A DNA stretch of 64,000 nucleotides from the NCBI GenBank assembly GCA_022592435.1, contig JABYQS010000135.1, positions 1 through 64,000 of the forward strand, written 5' to 3'. Source of the DNA: Cerioporus squamosus. Taxonomy: Eukaryota; Basidiomycota; Agaricomycetes; Polyporales; Polyporaceae. Numbering within the stretch: position 1 is the stretch's first letter; every line of letters begins with the position of its first letter. The notes below the pieces were generated by a model. The model ran no database searches. It was not told the origin of the DNA and was given only the letters and a program-made list of their open reading frames with translations. The position numbers and the translations under genes are program-made. Positions 8,712 to 19,582 of this stretch are shown piece by piece.

Positions 8712-11531
8712 TCAGGCTTGCAACTCGGGTTGATCCCGGAGTACGGCCTGCATATCAGGAGGCAAGTCGGCGTGAATCTCTAGCTCCCACGGACCGGCGA
8801 GCTTGAAACCATCGCCCAAAATTCTCTGCGGTGCAAATTGCATGTATGGCGTGGTCTGCCCGGGAATGGGTCTCTCCCCGCGATGCGTCCCGTTCATCCG
8901 CACAATACTAGTCCAGAAGAAGTTCTGTGAAGGCGGTTAGGGTGCCAGCGGCCCTATAGTCAGCGACAAGTCCGAACAAAGAGCAGCAAACCATGCTCAC
9001 CGCGCCGAGGACGTACGGTCCCTCGTTATGCCGGGGCTCTGAGAAACAGGCCAACGTGCCGGGGAACCCATCGTTCGGTACCCAAGGGCTGCTGAGGAAC
9101 TCCCGCGCGCTGCACCTTAAGGTGACGATTTGCCCGATAGAGTCTTGAAACTCAAACAAGACATCATGCATGGAGAAGTCGCGGTTGTGGCGCAGGAAGG
9201 TCGGTCGGTCAGGGTAGGACTGCGCGTCGTTGGAGAACCACTGCGTCCATATTGCCTGCAGCACGGCTTGCGGCAAGACCGAGCACGTTGCGCCTATATC
9301 AAGCTCGTCAGCTCGTCCAGTGGCATGAAATCGCAAAGGGGCTCACCGGAATCGTAGATGACACGGATACCAGTAGGGGAACCCGTCTCAGCCGAGATGT
9401 CTCCCACCGGAATATGCTTCGGATACCACTGACGCGGATCGAGGCTTGCATAGTTGGGAACTTGGACCAACGGTTCCAGCAGGGTTATGGACAGCAGCTG
9501 CATAGTCCACCAGCGGAACAAATCTGGTCGCCTGAGGTCAGGAAAGATATACAACCTCGGTGTAAACTCCGGGATGACAATCTTGTCGAATATTCCGAGG
9601 AATCCGCAAGGGGTTCCGATGCCGTAGTACAGGAAGCTCTGTCTGTGTAGAGAATTAGCGTGAGGGGAGGAGCTATAACAATTCGCACACTGACACTCTG
9701 TGATTTGCACGAGCCAGCTCGTACTCATCTGGGGGAAGTAGTCGCACCGTTACGCACATGGGCTGTACGATGTAAGGGAATAAGACATATGGTGCATGGG
9801 AATCGGGATGTTGTACGACGTACTTTTGGCACGAGCCCGGCTCCATGGTTCAGCACATCAAAGAATGTCTGGGAAATGCTGGTTAGAACACAGACGACTC
9901 AAACATAATATAGCACTGCGTACCGCTCTATCCTTGCTCCCGGCAAAGGACCACGGCTGCCGCCACCTAGAAACTCCTGCATCAGATCCGACAATACAAA
10001 CAATAGGGGACAACGCACCCAGGTACTCCCATCCCGAGGTTTCCATCGATACCTTGAGCAGCGTTGGTGGAGTTCACGGCGTCCGCCAGGATGCGCGAGA
10101 ACCGGAGTTTGTGATTTGATGAGTGCTCCGATGCTCCAAGGATCCAGTTCCAGACGGGTGCTCTGAACTGTAGATCTACGCCTGGGCTGGAGTGCCATCG
10201 CTTTACTCCTGATTAAGTACGCTGTCAGCTGTGATGCGACTGTATGTGATCCCGGGAAGACTGACTCAATTCTCCACCATCCGCGTACCGCAACATACAT
10301 ACTTCTGCGATAGGTGCGGCACTGGGAGGGATTACCCGACGCCTCCTACACCTTTGTTGCAGATCCAGAGGTAGATCAGACCAGTCCTTCGTAACATACT
10401 TGTGAGTCGATCCAGTGGCCAGAGTTTCCTCTCGCGACAGACGGACGGATTGGAGTTGCTGGAAACTCTTCTCGAAAAACCAACTACCTTTATTTGTTAG
10501 CGATGACGTGAAGTATTGGAATCCGATGTCACGCACAAACAGCCATCGCCTACCAATGCGTGAGCATGCAATCATGATTCACCAACGGAAGGGTGCTCAC
10601 CGGTATCGACTGCAAGTTTATACTCTTTGCCTTTCTTCGGAGCCAAATCCCACTCGTCGGAGTCCATTACCTGGCGACGAAACGGCGTCAGACGAGACCT
10701 CCGCATACTGAGAGCCAGCTCGAAAAACGCACAAGGTTCACAGTATACCAGAGTTCTGCGGAAAGGTGTTGTTAGCACTGACAACTACGATCCGGACCAT
10801 TTCCATACACACCATGGAACATGTGACCGTCAGCGGACGGGTACACTTCGTGTTGGAGGTTGCTTTGTTTGAGCGACGCGTTGTCGATGTCTTCGAGTTC
10901 CCCCTGAAAATGAAGGATTTGTTCGGGGGTAACCTGCGTTCGGCACCCAGCAGAGACCATGCGTGGCGCGTGCGCCACCCATGACGTGTCCTTTCCCGAC
11001 TGCTGCTGGTCAGTTCTGGCATATACCATAGAACATATTGAGACTCACCAAGGGAGTGCCTCGTTTGTACGAGCGGCCAGCATGTATGGTGGACGGAGCT
11101 GTGGAACGCACAGAGTCCACTGTCTGAGGCAGTCTCACCACTGTACTACCGGTGAGCTCCGCGTTGTAATCGTTTGATCGGACAACAGGCAACCGATTGT
11201 TGATGCGCCCCTGAACGTTCGCAATGGGTTTGGTGTTGGGCGAGACGGTGGGAGCCGCAGTGTCTCGCTGAAGACCACAGTCGCCATTGGACGAGACATA
11301 AGACTTGGAGACCGAAGTGGGAGTGCCGGAAGTGGGAGCTGGGTCATATTGCAGGCCGGCAAAGCGGCTGTGCCGTGCTCTGCTTGCCTGAATCGTATGA
11401 GGCATTGAGCGGACGAACTTGAAATGCAGAGGCCTGTATGTACTCACCAATCCAAGGCTGCGCAACTGACTCACATCATGTGTTGATGCGGTGGGAGTTT
11501 CTACGAGCAAGAGGAGACCTTCGGGCGGCAT
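8712..11531 (-). CDS. Pepsin-like (A1) aspartic protease 1, about 695 aa
   Basis: Fourteen exons: 11448-11531, 11049-11387, 10813-11005, 10733-10755, 10601-10670, 10537-10549, 10266-10483, 10019-10208, 9924-9966, 9824-9868, 9695-9762, 9347-9642, 9001-9293, 8712-8924; all phases close. The A1 landmarks appear in order: N-lobe catalytic DTG in KLAVDTG (about residue 236), flap tyrosine in MLRYADGGE, GIDGNLGMG (the usual GILGLG loop), C-lobe catalytic DSG in IYDSGATCSVLP (about residue 527), and the late LGANFF strand. The usual Ser after DTG is replaced by Asp. There is no signal peptide (start MPPEGLLLLVETPT) and a long N-terminal extension of about 230 aa, so an intracellular rather than secreted place is likely. 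It is convergent with F-box B copy 2. Family and both Asp are seen in the sequence; activity is inference. Confidence 0.7.
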
Positions 11532-12348
11532 CGCGGGTGCGGGGGATATTGAATCGGACTTCACGAAGGGCGCTGTTGCGGGTGTGTTGCAGCCACAAAG
11601 CCACAACCCTGAGTTTTATCTGTCAAAGTACAATTGTGGCGACCATGACGACGATAGGTGAGCAGTAGAGACGATCGTATCGAGCCGAACAACGCCCGGA
11701 CCCAGCTCGATCGCTGGTTCACAAGAACACATCGGGCGGGACTGCCCTTCTTCTCGGTCCTGGCAAGGTTGAAGTTGCGCAAAAGAATAACATACCCTTG
11801 TTCTTCATGCGGTCTCTCTGATGAGATGATGTTCGAGCGGTAAATCTGATGATGCGACGCCCTGAGATGGTTACTGAACAATTGGGCCGCCGGGCATGAA
11901 CATCCCTGGCCCCTGCCGGTACTGATATGCAGAGAAGTGAGTGAGTTGTGCGGTAGATATGCAACAAAACATGCGGACGCCGCTCTCGCATCGCCAGCTC
12001 ATCTTGTTTTACGATCGCTCGCTGCATTGGCACGAATCTTCGGGCACGTGGTAGGTATCAAGTAAGTAGTACCGTTGCAAATCTTGGGACCACTGTTTCA
12101 ACATCCGGATCCGTCCTTCCGGGCAAAGTTGAACGACAAGGGGGGTACCCATCGACTCCTTTCGACCACCGGCAATGCTGAGCGAACCTCAGGACATCCT
12201 CGGACAATAAAGAAGGGAGGAGGACGATGCGCGCTGACTAAGCCGCGTTCTTGTTGTTGTACCGCGTATTAAGCGCCGTCGACCAGGTCATGATGCGATA
12301 TCTCGCTTGCGGGTCGAACCAATGTCGAACTCCTTCCCTCCCTCCGCT
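11532..12348. promoter_or_regulatory. Shared upstream region of protease 1 and F-box B copy 3
   Basis: About 800 bp between two divergently transcribed genes. The right part (from about 12140) matches 18740-18860 upstream of copy 4, including GACAATAA, a purine-rich stretch and GCTGACTAAGC. No gene seen. Confidence 0.4.
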
Positions 12349-14231
12349 ATGCGCTCCGTAAGAAAGAAGGTCTCGTCCCTCGTCACGCTAGTCCTACGTC
12401 GGAAAAAACGAGCGCAAGTCTCACATCCTCATCGCGAGGATGAAGAACTCAGGCTCGAAGTCTCTCCGCCACAGTCATCTCGAAGGCCTCCGCCCACGTA
12501 AGTGCCGTGGCATGTGCAAGGAATGCGTTGATCTGAGCTATTTCGACTCTACAGGCAGGAATTGCTGAACTTAGATGTCCTTCGCGAGATTGCTTCCGTG
12601 TTGCGAGAGGAGCGGGAGACCTCTGCACTGAAGGCTCTTGCCTCTTGCTCTCGCTTGCTTCGCGAGACATTGTCTCCGGTGCTCTTCTCTCAAGCTCGCT
12701 ACCTTGGTAGATATGACGAGAACGACCCTCCACAGGCTATTCGCCATCTCATCCGGTCAGTGCCTTGTTATGTTGTAGCCGCGTCTGATGCTGACAGGGC
12801 GCCTGAGGAAGACGCCTCCGAGTCAGGCCTCGCATGGAAAGTAGCGTTGTTGTCCAGCTCTTCATGTCTGTCCTGGGACGCCTACCGAACCTCAACGCGA
12901 TTGTATTCGACGCCTTGTTCTGCAATCCAATCGACGTCATCAAGTGTTACCTGTCTCTTCCTCACATCACGTCCATCACATACACTCGTGCAGCAAACAC
13001 GTTCACTGCTTACGAGCCCCCGACATCACTCGATGCGATTTCCACGGCGCCGATTCCCCTCACCAGCTTCTCCTACATCATGCCTCTTTGGCGAGAACAG
13101 GACTTCCGAGTTGCCAGACTCACGCCCGATCTGCACTTCGAACGCGAAGAGAAGTGGTTATCTGCGCTCATCCCCGGAATGGCGAGCACTGTCAAGCAAC
13201 TTACCGTGCCCATGGAGACTTCACCGATATCGGCCATGGCTAGCCTGTCATGGCCTGCACTACAGGAGCTGTCGATACGCGGCCGCTACTTCAACGAGGA
13301 GCAGGAACAAGCACTCCCGCTGTTTCTCTCGTCAATACCACGATTGCGCAAGCTGTCGGTCACAATCTGCAGGCGCGGTCGTACTGACCGCCCGCCTATA
13401 CTCGGTTCCAGCACCGGCTCTCATGCGACGATAGCTGGGCTCCGCTCCCTTACCGTTGCTTATCCAGACCCTGCCGACAACATCTTCTCCATCGATGCGA
13501 CACGTCTCCGCCACCTATCACTTTGCGACGCTCCGCGGTTCTACCATGACCGTTCCAGTGACGATGCAGTTTGGAGCGAATTCGCGATGCCGATCCTCCA
13601 CTCCGCTGAGTGTCTGTCCATCTTGAGGCGGATGGATATGCCCGAGCTTTCCAGCCTCGAACTGGTCTACCTCGCAGATACTGCCGGCTCCGACGACGAG
13701 CTCCTCAGCTACGTCACTCAAGCGTTCCCGCATCTCTCGCACCTCGAGTTGCACAGATATCGCGCAAACAGGGAGGAGGCCGTGGACTACGTGAGCGTCG
13801 TCGCCTTTTGCCCCTCGAGTAGTCGTTTGACCCCTCTGCAGGTACATATTGCTAAGCTGCTCACGGCTGCGCGTGGTCTCCGACGTGTTCGTCTCAATCT
13901 TGACTTCCACGACGACCACGGGCCGTACACCAATGCCAGCGAATCTGTCTTACGGGGATGGCGGTTAACCTTCCGGGAACGTCGCGGTCCCGACATCGTT
14001 GCGGTCTTGGAAGCGTGTCCGTGGCTAGAATACGTAGAGCTCCTCTACCACGCGTGGTGGTCCTCGAGGTGGACTAAATTCCCCACATCGCGGTACCCTG
14101 GGCCGCGCTTTATCGACCCCGATGACGGCAGTACTAAGTGAGTGGTCCGTTCCTGGTCCGCTGACTCCGTAATCTCATACCAATGCTACTTGCTTTCCAG
14201 TGATTCTGAGTCGCTTCCAGGGCGATGGTGA
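12349..14231 (+). CDS. F-box-like protein family B, copy 3, 546 aa
   Basis: Exons 12349-12497, 12555-12755, 12827-13790, 13842-14137, 14201-14231. Intron 3 (51 nt) has no in-frame stop here, so an unspliced reading would also stay open, but copies 2 and 4 show it is an intron. The basic leader MRSVRKKVSS..RRKKR is followed by the F-box-like exon (LREIASVLREERETSALKAL) and YDENDPPQAIRHLIR. The leucine-rich main exon starts near MESSVVVQLF, and the tail is DSESLPGRW. An in-frame ATG also lies 27 nt upstream (12322); the inner one was chosen because copy 2 starts at the equivalent place. The function as a ubiquitin-ligase substrate adaptor is inferred. Confidence 0.75.
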
Positions 14232-15292
14232 AGATTTGGAATCCATCCGCCGCGCCGCCCGCACCGCAGCTGTGCTCTTGCGTACGTGCGATGTCCTGCC
14301 TTCCTTCATGACTTTGTTAGAGATGTGCGCGCCTGCTCCTCTTTTGGTCTCGGCGACTAGCTGCTGACTTCCATTTGTAGATCTCCCCATCATCGTACAC
14401 TTAAGAACCTACCGTCTTCTGCTGTACCCCTTGCCACCACAAGTCATCCCTCACGATGTACGAATGAGATCACGTTGTACGCTGCGTTTTCCGCATGGTA
14501 GTGCACGCTGAAGGATACGTTTCGCGGCGTTGCAACCTACGATTACTAGCTGACTTCTCTGCATTACCGCGCACTCGAGGAATCTAGAAGGGCCGACACC
14601 TATGATGCCGACGGACTCTGCACCTGCATGCGACCTCGGAAGGCACACTGAATCTCCCGACCGTAGCAGGAGGCGCATAGCGTTGTCGAGTATCCCAAAA
14701 GAGCAGCAGCTCATCGTAACGGAAAGTTCGATCCAGTGCGTGACTATAATACGATAATGTATATCGAAGACGCGAGAGAGCAGCCCGCAAATTTGTCCAC
14801 AATTGAAATGCAACCCGACAACGTCCCCACCGCCCACAATGCTACATCACCCGTCGAGGCACCATCTCCAGAACGACGTGCATGCACCTCAGCCCATTTC
14901 TCAATCTCATGACCCCTCTCGCATGCTTAACGGTGATCGTGTACTCGCGGGCCGCCGCCGCTTACTGAGATTCTATCGAACCGACTATCTGGACTGTCTG
15001 GAAGTTAGCGGACGAACCTCTGATCTTCGCTGGGTGCGGAGAAGGAGTTATGGGAAGAGCAGTTCCTTGAGAGAACGCTAGCGTGCAGGAGGAGACAAGG
15101 GCACTGGGCGGTAATCGTATATAGCACTGTCACGTAGATGATGGCAGTGGTGTCGGACTCCGAGCTCGAGGATGATACATGCTATGAACATTGATGGTAA
15201 ACACGGGGTATATAGATATATGCCGATAGACGGGTATCTGGTATGCTGCTCGAAAACCAGAAGAGAAGAGACGCAATGCCCAGCATTCGCGT
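14232..15292. other. Duplicated 3' flank with family-A relic, no gene
   Basis: The first 400 bp align with the flank of copy 2 (7996-8350). A block at about 14985-15065, around TGATCTTCGCTGGGTGC, aligns with the 3' end of the decayed family-A gene (4935-4985). No open gene is seen. Confidence 0.5.
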
Positions 15293-18126
15293 TCAGGCCC
15301 TCAACTCGGGTTGTCCGCGAAGAACAGCCTGCATCTCCGGAGGCAGGTCGGCGTGGATCTCGAGATCCCAGGGACCTGCGATGCTAACACCGTCGGAAAG
15401 GATCCTCTGTGGCGCGAACTGCATGAATGGTTTGGCTTGTCCTGGCACCGGTCTGTCTCCGCGATACGTCGCGTCGAGCCTCAGGATGCTTGCCCAGAAG
15501 AAGTTCTTGTCAATGTGAACAGTCGGTCAGCCACGTCATGGTGGAACAAAGAGTGAATCATCCCCACCGCGCCCAAGATGTAAGGTTCGCGACCAAGTCC
15601 AGCGTTCCCTTTGGCCTCTGCAAAACAGGCACCCCAACCGCCGCGCCCGTCGCTCCAAGGGCTGCCGAGGAATTCCTGAGCCCTGCACCTGAAATGGACG
15701 GTGGTTCCGTAAACGTCTTTGAAGTGAAACAAGATATCATGTCTCGAGAAGTCGCGACTGTGGATCAGGAAGGAGGCTTCGTTGGGGTAAAGGTGCGCCT
15801 CGTGATGAAACCAGTGCGTCCATATCGCTTGCAAGACATCTCTTGGCAAGATCGAGCACAGGGAGCCTGAATCACGGGCCGTCGCAACGACCCCGTCAGT
15901 AGGTGTTGCGCCATACAAGATCGAAAGGACTTACCGGAGTCGAATATGACGCGGATCCCAGTCGAGGACCCGTCCTGATTGACTGCTCCCAGAGGAATCT
16001 GCTTCGGCATCCAATTTAGCTCGTCGATTACGCCATAGTTCGGGTAATCGACCATTGGTTCCAGCAATGTGATGGATAGCAACTGGAGAGACCACCAATG
16101 AAACTCATCTGGATCGCCGAGGTCAGGGTAAATATACAACTGCGGTGTATATTCCGGAATCCGAATTATGTCCTCTATAGGCCGCCAGTCGAGGTGAATT
16201 CCGCAAGGGGAACCGACCCCGAAATACAAAAAGCTCTGTCTGTGGTCGCCGTTAACACAGGAAGCATCGCGTGGCAACTGATACACTCACACTCTCTGAC
16301 TTGCACGAGCTAGTTGGTATCCGTCTGGTGGAAGCAGTCGTACTGTTACGCACATGGGCTATACGGTTGAACAATGAGAAGACTGAGCGTGAATATATAC
16401 GGCTTAGGACGTACTGTCTGCACAGTCCCGGGTCCGTGGTTGATTATATTGAAGAACGTCTGTGTTGATGGTTCGTTAGGCTACGTACATCCCGAACACT
16501 TGGCCACTGTACAAACCGCTTTATCCTTGCTTTCGGCGAAGCGCCAAGGTGTCCGCCACCTGTCGAATGACGACGCCTCATCAGTTTCGACGTGAGAGGC
16601 TGGACGCTACTCGAGACAACATACCCAGGGACTCCCATTCCAAGGTTTCCATCGATTCCTTGACCAGCGGTAGTAGGGTTTACAGCGTCCGCCAGTATCC
16701 GTGTGAATTGAATCCTATGGTTAGGTGAGTATGCTGACTGCCCATTGACCCAGTCCCAGATCGGTGCTTTGAACTGCAGATCCACGTCTGGGCTGGAGGG
16801 CCACCGCTTCAATCCTGCAGTATTCTTTAGTAAGGGGACGACTAGGAGTAGTCGTAGAAACACATACTCAACTCTCCGCCGTCTCCGTACCGCATCATAC
16901 ACGACTCTGCGATAGGCGCAGTGCTGGGAGGAATGACTCCGCGCCTCCGACACCTTTGTTGGAAATTCAAAGGAGTGTCAGACCAGTCCCGCGTAGTATA
17001 CCGGAATTTCTCGCCACCCATCATTCTCTCTGATGGAGGAATCTCAACCCGCTGAAGCTGCTGAAAGTCTTTCTCGAGAAACCAGCTGTTTGATCTGTCA
17101 GTGAAGACGACGAGGACGATAAAGTCATCCTCACGCACAAGCAACAATCGCCTATCATTGAATCAGCGCGCGCTCAGTTGGAACGAGGAGAGAGAACCTC
17201 ACCTGTGTCGACTGCAAGCTTATATACTCTCCCCTTTTTAGGAACAACATCCCACCCGTCGGTATCCAGGACCTAGGGAGTGATAATCAATCCCAACCCA
17301 CAAATTGAGAGCATGTATCGCACAAAGTTTGCAGTATACCACAGTTCTACTGATCAAAGGCGATGTCAACATCAACGACTACGTCTTGAACCATCGAACT
17401 ATGCACTCACCTTGCAACCGTTTGCCGTCAGCTGACGGATAGGTTCCAAACTTGGGCTCGAGCTGCATGAGGGACGCGTTGTCTATATTCTCGAGCTGTC
17501 TCTGAAAGTACATCACTCGTTCGGCCGTTATCTGTGTTCGGCACCCGACAGAGAGCATGCGCGGCGCGTGCGCCGCCCACGGCATGCCGTTTGCCGCCTT
17601 TCAAGGATAAGCACCGGCATAGTATGTCAAAAACATTGCACTCACAACCGGGGCGCGACGTTTGTACGAGCGGCCAGCTTGGATCTTAGACGGGCAAGCG
17701 GAAGGCATGTCATTTGCACGACAAGGTTCCTCAGCTGAGTTGCCGCTGAAGTTTGCAGGACCATGTTCCGGACTGTCGGCGGCTCTCAGAAATGAGCGGT
17801 TTGTGGAAGAAGGGATCTCGTACGGGGCAGCCTGAGTCGCAGTATCGTTCCCGACGATGAGCGTGTCCCTCTCCTCGGAGCCAGCTACGCCCTCTGGGTA
17901 AGTAGTGGGTGCGCCAGCGGTTGAGGCGACTGTGCGCCCCAGGTCAGTATACCTGCTGTGCCGTTCTCTGCTCGACTGAATGATACGGCATCACATCAGT
18001 GAATTCAATCCGAGGGGGCGTGTTATAGTTTGAAGCGCTCACCAAACCGAGGCCTCGCAACTGGTCGATGTCTTTAGAAGACGCGGTGGGAGTTTCCACC
18101 AGCAAAAGGAGACCTTCGGAGGACAT
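15293..18126 (-). CDS. Pepsin-like (A1) aspartic protease 2, about 698 aa
   Basis: Paralogue of protease 1 with the same 14 exons: 18043-18126, 17646-17975, 17411-17597, 17324-17346, 17203-17272, 17139-17151, 16868-17094, 16625-16814, 16517-16559, 16415-16459, 16290-16357, 15935-16239, 15568-15866, 15293-15505; all phases close. It has KLAVDTG in the N-lobe, MMRYGDGGE flap, GIDGNLGMG, IFDSGSLCSILP in the C-lobe, and LGANFFW near the end. There is no signal peptide (start MSSEGLLLLVETPT). Several exons have exactly the same length as in protease 1 (23, 70, 13, 190, 43, 45, 68, 213 nt), while exon 2 (after the first intron) is poorly conserved and Ser/Thr/Pro-rich. Overall divergence from protease 1 is clearly greater than between F-box B copies 2 and 3. 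Confidence 0.7.
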
Positions 18127-19582
18127 GATTCGAGTGGGTGGGACTCTGACAGGAAGGGACTTCAGCGTTGCGTTATGATTGCAGCTCCTGCGACACGCCC
18201 CAGTGTTTTATCTGGAGCAGTACAATCGCAGTGACCATGACAACAGCCTGTAATCGGCTGAGACAATCGAGTTGAAAGGAACATCTCTCAGTCCCTACTT
18301 CTTCCACAACAACCTCCACGCAGCGAACATGGGACTGACCAGACTTTTGTTGCTGCCAGTTGCGCAGAATAATATCACGCCCTTGTTCTCCAAAGAGGCC
18401 TTGGCTTCCTGAGATGATCATGGTCGGCTCGGAAGCATGTCATGATGACCAGTAGTGGCTCTGCGGTAAGTAGTCGTAGTCGTGTCACCCCGACTCCCTG
18501 CAACCAGATCTAACGCTAAGGTCAGGGTATAGTCCGCCGATATACAGTACAACTTTGAAGCTGCATAAATATGTGTGCGCGGCATGCAAGCTTTCGTTCC
18601 TTTCCAATTCACTCCTGTCGCAGTAACTGGCCATGGTGAATCGCAACTTGAATGCCTGCCGGTCGAGCTGGAGTACTAGTAGGCCTAGTAGTGCCAAATG
18701 CTGGTATTGTTCTCCGTCTTCTGCTGTGTGTTCTGCATCTAAACAATGACATGCATCAGCTTCTTTCGACGCCCGGTTACGCTGAATTGTCGCAATCGAC
18801 AATAAGGAGATACGGATTCGGAGGAAGGAGAGGCGTGCAGGCTGACTAAGCGCTGTTGTTCTTGCGGCAGCAGCACAGCCGTGTTACAGCTGTTTGCAGA
18901 AGTCGTGTCCGCCCAACTCCGACTGACGCGCACACACTTTTGACGCGTAATATTCACTATATTGAGAAAATTCGTCCGTAGGACAACAACACCAGTATAT
19001 ACATGCTACGCCACTCCATCATGCTATGGCATGCGCCCTCGACCTGTTCCAACTTTTTCTGAGTCGCAGTGTGCCCGTAATGCGGAGATAGTAATGCCAG
19101 GTCACTGCTCATCTGTAGGAGTGTTTAGGGTGTTTCCGCCCCTCCAGACTCCATCAAAATTTGGTCAAGCGTACATCAAAGCTGTAAGTATATGATTGAA
19201 TGCTCTCCAAGGTGCTGCGAAGGCTTGGGACGTGTGAGCATGCACAAATTCCATAAGCCCCCAGGGACGATCGTAAGCGCCCGTAGACGACATCGCGATA
19301 CTCGCTCATCTTCTGCGCTCTCCGCATTTCTGACGCTCCGTACATACTCCTGTAAGCTTTCTGCATTTCCCAGAGTAGTCCTAGTCAGAAGAAAGTGGCG
19401 AACGACTCGTTCAGATTTTCTGAATTTCTGAATTTTTTGTGCACAACGCGTGCTGTGCAAACGGCGCCTGGCCACGACCTCTGCAAACAGCTGTAGCGCC
19501 TTCGACCAGGTCATGATGATGCCCAGTGGTTGTGTGATGTGTCCGCCCTGCCTCCTCCTCCTCCTCCAAAACCCCTCTCCCC
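18127..19582. other. Intergenic between protease 2 and F-box B copy 4
   Basis: About 1.45 kb. It contains the unit boundary word at 18841-18851 and, just before it, the segment related to 12140-12232. Between about 18900 and 19440 I see no gene and no match to the other units, so this looks like sequence inserted into, or kept only in, the third unit. Confidence 0.4.

Larger units (their letters stand above)
5996..12232. repeat. Tandem unit 1: F-box B copy 2 plus aspartic protease 1
   Basis: A duplicated block of about 6.2 kb. It begins with the word GCTGACTAAGC at 5996 that also begins unit 2 (12233) and the third partial unit (18841). The unit contains the + strand F-box gene, about 500 bp of conserved 3' flank, a family-A relic, and the - strand protease gene with its upstream region. 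Confidence 0.75.
12233..18840. repeat. Tandem unit 2: F-box B copy 3 plus aspartic protease 2
   Basis: Second copy of the block, about 6.6 kb, with the same gene order and orientations as unit 1. A third unit starts at 18841 but holds only F-box B copy 4. Confidence 0.75.

Noticed and set aside
10266..10670. First reading of protease 1 as an inactive enzyme lacking the first catalytic Asp
   Set aside because: Correct exon joining places KLAVDTG immediately before a micro-exon, so the DTG is present.
17105..17210. A frameshift in protease 2 at the DTG
   Set aside because: The 13-nt micro-exon at 17139-17151 restores the frame with normal splice sites.
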